A stretch of DNA of 64,000 nt. Origin: Rhodobacter sp. SY28-1. Lineage in GTDB: Bacteria; Pseudomonadota; Alphaproteobacteria; Rhodobacterales; Rhodobacteraceae. The position numbers and the translations under genes are program-made. The stretch spans positions 1,674,001-1,738,000 of the forward strand of contig NZ_STGH01000001.1 of the NCBI RefSeq assembly GCF_005222785.1. The letters are read 5' to 3'. Under the pieces are notes generated by a model. That model was given only the letters and a program-made list of their open reading frames with translations. It was not told where the DNA came from and did no database searches. Every line of letters starts with the position of its first letter. Within the stretch, counting starts at the first letter, position 1. Shown here one piece after another: positions 49,584-59,600 of this stretch.

Positions 49584-50186
49584 TTACTCGAACAGTTTGC
49601 GCTGCGGGATCACGATGACATCGCCAGAGACAAGGCGCGTGGTGCCGCCGGACGAGGCGCCGCGTTCGATGGCGTCGAGGTCAAGCTTGTAGATACGTTC
49701 GTTCCCGGCCTTGTCGACACGACGCAGCTGGATGCGCTTTTTCGCGGCAAAGGGCGACAGGCCGCCGGCCTGGGCAATGGCCTGCAGGAGGGTGGTGCCG
49801 GGGCTCACCTGAACCTTGCCGGGGGTGTTGGCGGCGCCCAGGATGAAGATGTCGATGGTGCGCGGCGCCGAAGCGGCGGGGCGTTCGGCAAGCGCGCTGA
49901 GCGTCACGAAGACGGTCGGGGTCGAGGCGAAGCCCGGGGCGAGGCGGCTGGCCAGTTCGGCCTGCACTTCTGCCAGGCTGCGGCCCGCAACGCGGATGGT
50001 CCCCGCGACCGGGAGCGAAATCTGCCCATCCGGCAGCACGATCGCGCTGCGGTTCAGCGTGGCATCTTCCAGAACCTCGATCTGCAGCGTGTCACCCGCG
50101 CGGACGCGGTAGTCCTGTGCCGTCGCTGCCAGGGCGAGGATCGGCAAAAGGAACAGGGCGGCGACCAGACGGCGAAGGATGGACAT
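49584..50186 (-). CDS. Polysaccharide export protein (OPX/Wza-like, periplasmic)
   Basis: 200 residues from the ATG at 50186, with GGAGAG upstream. Signal peptide ...LLPILALAATAQ, then the Poly_export domain DYRVRAGDTLQIEVLEDATLNR and VLPDGQISLPVAGTIRVAGRSL, followed by an SLBB region IDIFILGAANTPGKVQVSPGTTLLQAIAQAGG. It is short and lacks the Wza C-terminal barrel helix and lipobox, so a partner barrel is needed; the adjacent 48238-49575 protein is the candidate. Confidence 0.92.
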   Translation of the reverse strand: MSILRRLVAALFLLPILALAATAQDYRVRAGDTLQIEVLEDATLNRSAIVLPDGQISLPVAGTIRVAGRSLAEVQAELASRLAPGFASTPTVFVTLSALAERPAASAPRTIDIFILGAANTPGKVQVSPGTTLLQAIAQAGGLSPFAAKKRIQLRRVDKAGNERIYKLDLDAIERGASSGGTTRLVSGDVIVIPQRKLFE

Positions 50187-50301
50187 CGAAAAACTCTCCA
50201 TTGCGCCCGCAAAATACGGGTTCGGCTGCTTCCGGACCACGATATTTGTCTAAGGGAGGATCGGAAAGAGGAAATGCGCCTGAATGAAGCCGGGAAGGCC
50301 A

Positions 50302-50336
50302 CGTCAGGCGGTGGAAGCCCGCCATTGCCGCTGACG
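50302..50336 (-). terminator. Possible terminator of the PKS-NRPS operon
   Basis: CGTCAG (50302-50307) and CTGACG (50331-50336) close a GC-rich stem with further G/C pairing inside. It is just downstream of the SGNH hydrolase stop on the minus strand. No clear T-run, so moderate support. Confidence 0.35.
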
Positions 50337-50353
50337 GTGGCGGATATGCAACA

Positions 50354-51310
50354 TCAGGCCGCGAAACCGGACAAGCGGAGGGTGTCGACCACAGAATCGG
50401 TCGTCTCCTGCATCAGCCGCGCGACCTCGGGGTCGGGGGCCGTGGCAGGGGTGCCGTCGGCGCGGGCAAGAGCGTGGGGCAGGCCGAGGGTGGGCTGCTG
50501 ATAGAGCACTGCGCGATGGACCAGTGCGACGAGGTAGTTGCCGACGTCGTTCAGGTGGATCACGTCCAGGGTGCCGTCCTCGGCCCGGGAGAAAAGGTCG
50601 GTCCGGTCGCGGACATTGCCGACGCCGCCCCGCGCCTCGACCGCGCGGACGAAGGCGGCAAGGACTTGGCCCGCGGGGATCAGGAAGATCTGCGTCACTT
50701 CGGGCAGGCGTTTCAGCGCGGGGCCAAGGACGCGCGACAGCCAGTAGCGGTCGTGGTCAAGGTCCAGCCGTTCGAGCCAGCCTTCGGGGTCGTCCAGCTG
50801 GTGCCAGGTTTCATAGAGGTAGAGCCGCACGTCGGGCCGGGCCCGCAGCGCCTCTTCGGCCCAGCGGGCGAGGTAGACCGGGCTGTCGTAGTAGCGGATC
50901 GAGGCGCGGATCTCGACCATCTCGGTCAGGACAATGGCGTCATAGTCACCGCTGCGCACGGCTTCCAGCGCGGGGCGGAAGCGGGGATGGGCGTTTTCCG
51001 CCTCGAACCCGTTGATGGGCGCGTCGCCCCAATGGGCCTGCAGCGTGGTGCCCCAGCCGAGCTGGCTGTCGTACTGGTGCCCGGTGGGGGCCAGCTGGGC
51101 CAGCATGGCGGGCATGTCGCGGTTCACCAGGCTGTGGCCCAGGTGGAAGACGGTCATCGGCTGCTCGGGCTTCGGGACCGAGGTTGCCGTCAGCCGGGAC
51201 TTGACCGATGCGGCAGAGGGCGCGCGGGTCAGGTGCCAGTAGAGCCCGCCTGCGCCGAGCGCGGAGAGAAGGCTGCCAAGGATCGCCGTCCGCCGTGTCA
51301 TCATCTTCAC
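50354..51310 (-). CDS. SGNH-like hydrolase with N-terminal export/anchor segment
   Basis: 318 residues from a GTG at 51310 that overlaps the PPTase stop (GTGA). It begins MKMMTRRTAILGSLLSALGAGGLYW, a twin-arginine-like or uncleaved membrane anchor. HLGHSLVNRDMPAML places a candidate nucleophile at S60, GWGTTL the glycine block, and DVIHLND (D249, H252) the acid-base pair. It resembles SGNH esterases/acetylxylan-esterase-type proteins, though the GDS motif is altered to GHS. Last gene of the PKS-NRPS operon; it may trim or esterify the product, or serve the polysaccharide. Confidence 0.68.
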   Translation of the reverse strand: MKMMTRRTAILGSLLSALGAGGLYWHLTRAPSAASVKSRLTATSVPKPEQPMTVFHLGHSLVNRDMPAMLAQLAPTGHQYDSQLGWGTTLQAHWGDAPINGFEAENAHPRFRPALEAVRSGDYDAIVLTEMVEIRASIRYYDSPVYLARWAEEALRARPDVRLYLYETWHQLDDPEGWLERLDLDHDRYWLSRVLGPALKRLPEVTQIFLIPAGQVLAAFVRAVEARGGVGNVRDRTDLFSRAEDGTLDVIHLNDVGNYLVALVHRAVLYQQPTLGLPHALARADGTPATAPDPEVARLMQETTDSVVDTLRLSGFAA

Positions 51311-51963
51311 CGTGCCACCCCTGCCACTACCAACCCATCGACCAGGGCCAGCCGACCCTGCACCCTGCCGCCAGAGCGGAACGCCCCGGCATTGGTGAGG
51401 AACTGGGCATCGAAGGCGGATTCGGCAAGGGTCACGCGGACGGCGTCGAAGCCGAACATCGCGCGTGCGCCTTGGGCTTGCGCCTTGAACAGCGCCTCTT
51501 TGGCGGCGAACACCCTGCGGACCTGCTGGCCGGTTTCACCGGGCGGAAAGGCCGAGCGTTCCTCGGGCGACGTGAGGGTGGACCAGAGGTCTTCGGCCAG
51601 GGGGCTGTCGTCTTCGATGTCGATGCCCAAGGGGGCGCCGTGGCGGACGACAGCGACGGCGATTCCGGCGGTGTGAGAGATCGACCCGGCGATGCCGTCG
51701 GGCCAGATCGGCGCACGGTCCGGTCCCATCGGCAGAGCGACGGCCCGGTGTCCAAGCGCGGCCAGGGCGGTGCGGGCGGCCTGGCGACCTGCGGCGAATT
51801 CGGCCACGCGGTGCGGCACGGCACCTCTCAGGGCGGGGCGTTCCTCTGGCCAGAGGTCGCGCGGGTCGGCGGCGGAGAGGCTGCAGAGCGCCACGGCGAC
51901 GTCCTTTGGAAACAGCGCGCCGATGGCGGCCTCGATCCGTCTGACCCGTGCAGGCTGGGTCAT
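51307..51963 (-). CDS. 4'-phosphopantetheinyl transferase, Sfp/EntD type
   Basis: 218 residues. SGSISHT (H97), PLGIDIE (D115, E117) and VFAAKEALFKA (K155, E156, K160) are the Mg2+ and CoA-binding motifs of the EntD/Sfp class. It transfers phosphopantetheine from CoA to the carrier serines of the NRPS (S1448) and PKS (S1761). Overlap with both neighbours by four bases on each side makes it the dedicated activator of this assembly line. Of all the genes here it most clearly shows that the operon is functional. Confidence 0.94.
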   Translation of the reverse strand: MTQPARVRRIEAAIGALFPKDVAVALCSLSAADPRDLWPEERPALRGAVPHRVAEFAAGRQAARTALAALGHRAVALPMGPDRAPIWPDGIAGSISHTAGIAVAVVRHGAPLGIDIEDDSPLAEDLWSTLTSPEERSAFPPGETGQQVRRVFAAKEALFKAQAQGARAMFGFDAVRVTLAESAFDAQFLTNAGAFRSGGRVQGRLALVDGLVVAGVAR

Positions 51964-54900
51964 CCCAGCGCCTTCTCCCGCGCTTCGCGCATCGCCCGGC
52001 GGCGGGCCATCGCGTCCATCCGGCTGTCGGCAGCTGTGTCGCCGCTTGGGGCCGGCGGGACCGTTGGAGTGGGGGCCGGGGCGGGCGCGGCGGAGATGGG
52101 CTGGACGGGTGTCGGCACCACGGTGATCGACTTGCCCAGATGCGCGGCCAGCGCCGAGACGACGGGGAAGCGGAAGATGTCGGTGATTGCCAGCCGGTCG
52201 GAGTTGAGCGCCACCTTCATCTCGCGGTGGGCCTGCACGGCCAGAAGGGAATGGCCGCCAAGGGTGAAGAAGTTGTCCGACCGAGCGACCTGCGGCACGC
52301 CAAGAACGCGGGCCCAGACGGCGGCGATGGCGTCTTCGAGGTTGCCTTCGAGGGCGACTGCGGGCCGGGCTTCTCTGGTGGCTGCCGACACTGGCGCAGC
52401 GGCGGGAGCGGCGACCGGAGTGGCGGCGGTCGCAGCAAAGGGCGCAGGCAGCGCCTTGCGGTCGACCTTGCCGTTCGGGGTCAGCGGGAAGCTGTCGAGC
52501 TTGACGATATGGGCGGGGACCATGACCTCGGGCAGATGCTCTGCCAGGGTGGTCTTCAGCGCCGTGGCGTCGACGGGTCCGGCAGAGGTGACATAGGCCA
52601 CGAGGCGCACGTCGCCCGGCTGATCCTCACGCGCGATGACGACGGCCTGGCGGATGCCGGGGGCGGCTTCCAGCGTGGTCTCGATTTCCCCCAGTTCGAT
52701 CCGGTGGCCGCGGATCTTGACCTGGAAGTCGGCGCGGCCGAGGTAGTCGAGCTTGCCGTCCGGGCGCTTCCGCACGAGGTCGCCGGTGCGGTACATCCGG
52801 CCGGACCCGGCGAAGGGGTCGGGGCGGAAGCGGTCGGCGGTCAGGTCGGGGCGCTGGAAATAGCCTTGGGTGACGCCTTCGCCGCCGATCCAAAGCTCTC
52901 CCTCTTGCCCGTCGGGCACGGGGGCCTGGGTGTCGTCGAGGACATAAAGCGACGTGTTGGCAATGGGTTGGCCGATGTTGACCACGCCTTCCTCGCCGGT
53001 CGTCGCCTCGACCGAGGACCAGATCGTCGTCTCGGTCGGGCCGTACATGTTCAGGACCGGAGCGCCAATCAGGCCGGACAGATCGCCCGCGAGGCGACCC
53101 ATCAGCGCCTCGCCGCCGACGAGCATCCGCTTCAGCCGCTTCAGTGCCGCGCGGGCGCCATCGTCTTCAGCCAGCATCCGGGCCATCGACGGTGTGCATT
53201 GCAGGTGGGTGACGTTGTGGCGGTGGATCAGGCCCGCCATGGTGTCGTCGTCTTCGGCACCGGAATTGGTAATGCGCAGGACTTCGGCGACGGGCTTCAG
53301 GCCCTCCAGAACGACGGCGGTCGGGATGCCGTAGTCGATCAGGCAGGCGACCTCGTCAATGTCGATGGCTTTCAGCTCTTCGACCCGCTTCACGGCGTCT
53401 TCGACTGTGCCGAACAGGCCGGAGTCGTCGAAATAGCGCAAGAAGGCGAAGTCGAGGATGGCTTCAAGCTCGTCGGGGGCAAGGCTGCCGAGGTCGATGT
53501 CCATCGGGTTCGCCAGACCTTGCGGTTTCTTGAAGGCCGGGAAGGCCCAGGCGTATTGCTTGATGAGGCCCGCCGCCGAGCGCAGGTAGCTTTTCATCGG
53601 CTCACGCGCCACTTCCCGCGCTTTCTCGCGGTCTTCGGCCAGGAAGGTGTGGAGCATCAGCGTGACCTTGAAGCGCGAGGGGTCGTGACCTGCATCCTTC
53701 AGGGCCTGACGGTAGAGCTGCACCTTGCCTGCGACCTCGTCGATCGACTGGCCAAGGAGGTGGGTCAGCACATTTGCGCCCATCTTCCCGGCCTCGCGCC
53801 AGGTTTCGGGGTTGCCGGCGGTGGTGACCCAGGCCTCGACTTCCCTGGACACGGGGCGGGGCTGGGTCTTGACGGCGAAGGGGGTGCCGTCCTTGCGGGG
53901 AAACTCTACCGCTTCGCCGCGCCACAGACGGCGGACCTGGTCGAGGGCGTCGAAGAGCGCCTGACGGTTGGCGGGGGGTGTGTTCTCGGGCCGCAGGACG
54001 AAGTCGTCGGGTTGCCAGCCGGACGCAAAGGCGAGGCCCGCGCGACCGTTGGTCAGGTTGTCGATGACGGCCCATTCCTCGGCGATGCGGGCGGGGTGGT
54101 GCAGGGGGGCGACGATGGACCCGGCGCGGACGCCGATGTTCTTGGTGACCGCCGCTGCTGCTGCGCCGGTCACGGCGGGGTTCGGGTAGGGGCCGCCGAA
54201 GGCGTGGAAGTGACGCTCGGGCGTCCAGATGGCGACGAAACCGTTCTGGTCGGCAAACTTGGCGCCTTCGAGCAGAAGCTCATACTTCGAGGGGCCGGGC
54301 AGGTCGTCGTTGCCCCAATAGTAGACCGAGAAGTCCATCTTGCGCGGGTTGATCGCGCTGTCGCCCGAGGGGCGGACGCGGGCGGTCTCATTGGCGAGGA
54401 CGACGGTGAAGCCGCGGGTCAGTGTCCAGAAGAGTTCGAGGACCGAGATGTCGAAGGATAGCGAAGTGACGGCGAGCCAGGTGCCGGGGTCGGTGCCGAG
54501 CGTGTCGTCCATCCCGGCGAAGAAGTTCATCACGTTGCGGTGGCCGACGACGACGCCCTTGGGGCGGCCGGTGGAGCCGGAGGTGTAGATCACATAGGCC
54601 GGGTCGTCGGCGGTCGGGCCATCGGCGGGCGCGGTCGTGGCGGCCGTGGCAAGACGCGGGTCGGTGTCGAGGATGAGAAGCGTCGGGCCCTGCGGAAGGG
54701 CGTCAGCGACGGCGCTTTCGGTCAGGATGACGGGGCAACCCGAATCCTCGGCATAAAGCGCCAGACGATCGGCGGGGTAGGCCGGGTCCATCGGGACATA
54801 GGCCGCGCCTGCAAGCTGGATGCCAAGGGCGCCTGCCACCATGTCAGTCGAGCGGCTGCAGGCGAGGCCGACAAGGGTGCCGCGCTGGACGCCCATGGCA

Positions 54901-56591
54901 CGGAGTGTGTTGGCGATGCGGCCCGCGCGGTCGGCCAACTGGGCATAGGTCAGGCGGCTGTCGCCCGCGATGACGGCGGCAGTCTCGGGTGTGCGGGCGG
55001 CCTGCGCGAGGATCGCGCCGGGCAGGGTAATCTGGCGGTCATAGTCGCGAGCGGTGGCGGCAAGCGCGCCAGAGTAGGTGCGGGTTTCCGCGTCGGATAG
55101 CAGGCTGAGACCCGACAGGTCCGCATCGGGCGTGGCGGCCATGGCCGAAAGGAGCCGGGCGATCCGGTCGGCCAGCCGGGTGGCCTCGGTTGCAGGAACC
55201 CGAGCGGCATCGTGCCAGAGGATGGGTGCGCCGCCGGTCGTCAGGGTGACCACGCTGCCGGTGACGGGTGTTGCCCCGTCCGACAGGGCAAGGCCCGAGG
55301 GGAGAAGCGCCGTCAGGCCCGGTTCGCGCAGGGCGAGATCTGCGGCGATGCCGCCTGCCGCACGGCCCGTGTCGAGCGCACGGGCGGCGCGCGCCTCGGC
55401 TGCTGCGATCGGACCCGTGGCGTCGATCCGAACCGGAACCCAGGGCAGAAGGTAGCCGGGGGCCGGGTCCTGGGCCAATCCCAGTGCGACATCCCCGCCG
55501 GTGCGGCCAAGAGCGCGGATGGCGGCGAGGGCCAACTGAGCGGAGGATGCGGCAGAGGCGGCCAGCGGAAGCTGGCGCCAATCCGGTGCGCCCGCGGCGT
55601 TGCCAGCAAGGGCAGGATCGGACTTGAGGAGCAGGGCTCGGAGCCGCGCTTCGGCTTCGGCGGCGGGGGCGAGGGCTGCGTCCAGGCGGGCGGCTTCGGC
55701 CGGGGCGGGGGAGGGCAGGGTTGCGCCCGCGCGGGCGGTGTCGATGGGCAAGCCCTTGAGGCAGGTCAGGTGCGACAGACGCACGGCCCCGTCGGCGCAG
55801 GCCACGGTCAGGCTGCCCTCGTCGCGCGCCAGCACCGTGCCCGGCGCGGCGGTTCCGGCGACAACCTCGGCCTGGCCCACGGCCCAGACCTGGCCTTCGA
55901 CTTCAATCTTCGGGACGGATAGCGGGTTGCGGTATCCGCCATGATCCAGCGCCCGGACCTGCCGGGCAACCGCCTCGGCCGGCTGGGTGAAGTCAAGCCG
56001 CGCTGCCGCCGCAGGCCGGTCGGCCCGCATCCAGATCTTGCGCGGACCCTGGCCCTGCGGTTGGCGCGGGTGGCCGCCCGCCTCCACCGCCGCCATCACG
56101 TCGGCAAAGCTGTCAAGGGCCGCAGTGAAGCAGCGGGCGTTCAGGGTGAAGGCGGTGTCGTCCGCTTCGATCTCGAAAGCGCGGGTGGCGAGCACCTCGC
56201 CCTCGTCGATCCCCTGGGTCATCAGGTGCCAGGTGACGGCATGGGTCTTCTCGCCGTTCAGAAGCGCCCAGACCGGGGCGTTCAGGCCGGCATAGCCTGG
56301 AAGCGGACCGTCGTGGAAGTTGACCCCACCCTGACGGGCCAGTGCAAGGACCGGGGCGGGCACGAGGGAGAGGTTGGCGACCGACAGAAGCCAGTCGACC
56401 GTCAGCCCCGCCGTGCGATCCGTCAGCCCCGCACCCGGGGCGATGACCCGCAGCCCGGTCGCCGAGGCCCAGGCGGCGACCCGGGGTTCGCGCGTGACGA
56501 CGGCGGCAAGCTGGTGCCCCCGATCCAGCCAGCGCTTGCCGCATTCCACCGTCAGGCTTTCGTTGCCGATCAGAAGGGCGGTCAGGGTCAT
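51960..56591 (-). CDS. NRPS: formyltransferase - adenylation with embedded luciferase-like monooxygenase - carrier
   Basis: 1543 residues. Residues 1-310: formyltransferase-like domain ([13 protein letters not shown] with N91 and H93, TQGIDEGEV with D129). Residues ~320-500: a condensation-like remnant with no HHxxxDG motif. Residues ~515-745: adenylation N-part with [14 protein letters not shown] (666-679). Residues ~752-1095: inserted FMN-type luciferase-like monooxygenase ([38 protein letters not shown]). Residues ~1096-1385: rest of adenylation ([20 protein letters not shown]). Carrier [13 protein letters not shown]1448. The specificity residues D714, I715, L718, Q1131, L1157, G1159, M1182, I1190, W1191 and K1375 fit the glycine code at 9 of 10. 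It starts 13 bases after the PKS stop. Confidence 0.92.
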   Translation of the reverse strand: MTLTALLIGNESLTVECGKRWLDRGHQLAAVVTREPRVAAWASATGLRVIAPGAGLTDRTAGLTVDWLLSVANLSLVPAPVLALARQGGVNFHDGPLPGYAGLNAPVWALLNGEKTHAVTWHLMTQGIDEGEVLATRAFEIEADDTAFTLNARCFTAALDSFADVMAAVEAGGHPRQPQGQGPRKIWMRADRPAAAARLDFTQPAEAVARQVRALDHGGYRNPLSVPKIEVEGQVWAVGQAEVVAGTAAPGTVLARDEGSLTVACADGAVRLSHLTCLKGLPIDTARAGATLPSPAPAEAARLDAALAPAAEAEARLRALLLKSDPALAGNAAGAPDWRQLPLAASAASSAQLALAAIRALGRTGGDVALGLAQDPAPGYLLPWVPVRIDATGPIAAAEARAARALDTGRAAGGIAADLALREPGLTALLPSGLALSDGATPVTGSVVTLTTGGAPILWHDAARVPATEATRLADRIARLLSAMAATPDADLSGLSLLSDAETRTYSGALAATARDYDRQITLPGAILAQAARTPETAAVIAGDSRLTYAQLADRAGRIANTLRAMGVQRGTLVGLACSRSTDMVAGALGIQLAGAAYVPMDPAYPADRLALYAEDSGCPVILTESAVADALPQGPTLLILDTDPRLATAATTAPADGPTADDPAYVIYTSGSTGRPKGVVVGHRNVMNFFAGMDDTLGTDPGTWLAVTSLSFDISVLELFWTLTRGFTVVLANETARVRPSGDSAINPRKMDFSVYYWGNDDLPGPSKYELLLEGAKFADQNGFVAIWTPERHFHAFGGPYPNPAVTGAAAAAVTKNIGVRAGSIVAPLHHPARIAEEWAVIDNLTNGRAGLAFASGWQPDDFVLRPENTPPANRQALFDALDQVRRLWRGEAVEFPRKDGTPFAVKTQPRPVSREVEAWVTTAGNPETWREAGKMGANVLTHLLGQSIDEVAGKVQLYRQALKDAGHDPSRFKVTLMLHTFLAEDREKAREVAREPMKSYLRSAAGLIKQYAWAFPAFKKPQGLANPMDIDLGSLAPDELEAILDFAFLRYFDDSGLFGTVEDAVKRVEELKAIDIDEVACLIDYGIPTAVVLEGLKPVAEVLRITNSGAEDDDTMAGLIHRHNVTHLQCTPSMARMLAEDDGARAALKRLKRMLVGGEALMGRLAGDLSGLIGAPVLNMYGPTETTIWSSVEATTGEEGVVNIGQPIANTSLYVLDDTQAPVPDGQEGELWIGGEGVTQGYFQRPDLTADRFRPDPFAGSGRMYRTGDLVRKRPDGKLDYLGRADFQVKIRGHRIELGEIETTLEAAPGIRQAVVIAREDQPGDVRLVAYVTSAGPVDATALKTTLAEHLPEVMVPAHIVKLDSFPLTPNGKVDRKALPAPFAATAATPVAAPAAAPVSAATREARPAVALEGNLEDAIAAVWARVLGVPQVARSDNFFTLGGHSLLAVQAHREMKVALNSDRLAITDIFRFPVVSALAAHLGKSITVVPTPVQPISAAPAPAPTPTVPPAPSGDTAADSRMDAMARRRAMREAREKALG

Positions 56592-56604
56592 TGGAAATCT
56601 CCGG

Positions 56605-59600
56605 TCACTCGGCAGCGAGTCTATGGTCAGGATGGCGGTGCTCGCCAGCCTCGGCCGCCTGGATTGCGGCCTTCATCCGTGCGGCCAATACGCGCACGTT
56701 CGGTTCCAGCACCATGGAATCGTGGTCCCCCGGGACCTCGACCACGTCGAGACGCGGCGCGAAGGGCGTCCAGAGGTTGTCGTGGAAGACATATTCCCGC
56801 GCCTCGGACACCCAATTGCCCCCCGTGACCTTGTAGCGGCGGTCCAAGGGCGGACGGTAGAGGACGACGTTGCCATCCTCCCAGCCCCTGAGGTCATAGA
56901 CGCCGATGGCATGGCGGAAGGCGGCCTCAATCGCGGCGTTGTTGTAGGACGGCACGGTCGGGTCAGGCTCGTTCGCGGCCTTGGCGCGGCGCGAGCGTTC
57001 CCATTCCCAGCGGCGCTTGGCCCAGTCGGCCAGGAACTTCGGCCCGCCCGCGCGGATTTCGGCCAGCTTGATGAGCGCTTTGTCGGGCTTGGTCAGGAAG
57101 GGCCGGACTGGCAGCGGGGTGTCGAGAAGGACCATGAGGGCCACCTCCTCGCCTTCGGCGCGGAGCATCTGGCCGATCTCCCACGCGGTCAGACCACCAC
57201 CCGAGAAGCCGCCCAGAAGGTAGGGGCCCTTGGGCTGGACCTGCCGGATTTCGGCCAGGCAGGATGCGGCGGCGTCCTCGATGGTCATATGCGGCGTGTC
57301 GTCGCCGAAAAGGCCCTTGGCCTGGAGGCCGTAGAACGGCCGGTCGGTGCCGAGGAGGCTGGCGAGATGGCGGAGGTTGAGGACGTTGCCGAACATCCCG
57401 GCGACGAGGAAGAACGGGGTCTTGGGTCCGCCATCGCCGCGGTGCATGGCGACGAGGTGAGTGAACTTCGGACCAGCAGGGTCGGCGAGTTCGGTCGGGG
57501 CAGGGGCGCTGTCGTCCTGCGGGCCGATGCGGTCGATGATAAGCTGGGCGCAACGAGCGATGGTCGGGGCCTCGAACAAGATCGAGATCGGGAAGTCGAC
57601 CTTCCACTGGCGGCGGATCATCGCGAACAGGCGAACGGCGATCAGGGAGTGGCCGCCGAGGGTGAAGAAGTCATCCTCGACCCCCACTTCGGCGACGCCC
57701 AGAAGCTCGGCCCAGAAGCCTGCGAGGGTGCGTTCGATGCTGTTCCTCGGGGCGACGTAGTCGGTTTCGAGGTCAGGGCGGGCAAAGCCCGGGCCTTCGG
57801 CCTCGACCGCAACGGGGGCGTTGGCCTGTTTCATCAGCGCGTCGAGGTCGAGGGAGGAGACGAGGACCTGCGCGCCATCCGCCGCCAGCGCGCGGAGGAA
57901 GGCCTCGGCGCCCTCGGCGGGGCGGATGCCGCCCGCAAGGGCCTGGGCCAGGCGCTGTTCGGCGGGGGACTGGCCGCGTTGGTCGTCGTCGCGGATCACT
58001 TCGCGCGGGTTCGGGGAGGCGGGTTTGGCAAGGGCTTCCTCGAAGGCGACCTTGCGGAAGGTGATGCCTTCGACCTCGACCAACACCTTGCCCGAGGGGT
58101 CCGTCAGGGTGACATCGAAGCTGGCGGTGTCGTCCGTCGGTCTGCCGGACAGGCGGACCCAGCTGCGGATTTCGGCAGGGAGTGCTGCGTAGACCCGGAT
58201 GGCAGTGGTCATCACCGGGGCCCAGACGAAGCCCTCCTGCACCTTCGGGAGAAGCGCGATGCCCCAGCCGGTGCCGATGTCGTAAAGCGCGGGATGCAGC
58301 GCGCAGGTTGCGGTATCCTGCACCGCTTGCGTCGGCAGGGCGAGGGTTGCAAGGCCTTCACCGTTGCCGAGCGCGGTGGCCTTGAGGACCTGCCAACGCG
58401 GGCCAAAGGCGATGCGGTCTTCCTGGGCGGAGGGCAGGTTCTCGCCCCCTGCTGCCGCGGCCTTGTCGGGGCAACGGGCGGCTATGGCGGCAAGGTCCAG
58501 CTCTTCAGCCAGCGTGGTGAGCGGGGCCACACCCATTTCGGCGGTCAGCGCCCAGCCTTGCGGCTCCAGCGCGCGGGCTTGCAAGCGCTGGTTGCCATCG
58601 CGGCCGCGGGTCAAGCTGACGCGGAAGTCGCGGGGGAGGTCCGCTTCCAGCCGGAGTGGGCGGAAGACGGTAAGGTCGGTGAGCTGGAAGCCGGGCTTCG
58701 CGCCTGCCGCTGCAAGGGCTTCGCCCGCGATTTCCGGGTAGGCCGAGCCGGGGAGGACCGCCGTGCCGTCCAAGAGGCGGTGGTCGTCCATGACCCAGTG
58801 CTCTTTGGTGAGCGTGGCGTGAAACCGGGTTTCATCCTCACCCTTCTGCATCCTTTCGAGGACCAGCTGGCCGGGCAGCGGGGCGCCCGCGTCCTTGCCC
58901 TGACGGCGGGCGTCGGCGTCAGCGGCCATGCCGATGCCGGACCAGATGCCCCAGTTGATCGCCGTGACGCGGGTGCGTCCGCCAGCCCTGCTGCGGGCAA
59001 AGGCGTTGAGGTACTCGTTTGCCGCGACGTAGTCGGCCTGACCGGCTGGGGTCAGGACGGTGGAGGTGGAGCTGAACAGCACGATCCGGTCGACGGAGCC
59101 GTCGGGGAGGAGGGTGTCGAGAAGCTTTGTCCCGTGGACCTTGGGCGACAGGACCGCGTCGGCGCTGCCGGGGTCCTTGCCGAGGAGGGGGGCGTCGTCG
59201 ACGGTGCCCGCGGCATGGACGACGCCGTAGATCGGGCCAAGCTCGGCCTTCACGCGGTCGAAGGCCGCGCGCATGTCTTCGGGGTTGCAGACATCGGCGG
59301 CGACGGCCATCACGCGGCCGAGGCGTTCAAGGCGCGACAGGACCCCGGCGCGGACGGATCCGGGTTCGGGGACGTGGCGACCGATGAGCGCAACCTTGGC
59401 GTGGCGGTCGCGCATCAGGCGTTCTGCGACGGTGACGCCGATCCCGCCGAAGCCACCGGTGATGACCCAAACCGAGCCTTCGGGGACTTCGGCCTGTTCC
59501 GGCAGTTTTGCAGGGACGAGGCGGGTTTCCAGGCGGCGGCTGCCCCTGATCGCGGCGACGGTGTTGGAAGGCGTCGCCAGCATCTCTTCGAGGACGGCGG

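Noticed and set aside
51948-54461. 837-codon plus-strand open frame opposite the NRPS
   Set aside because: Shadow of the NRPS coding strand with no recognisable domain.
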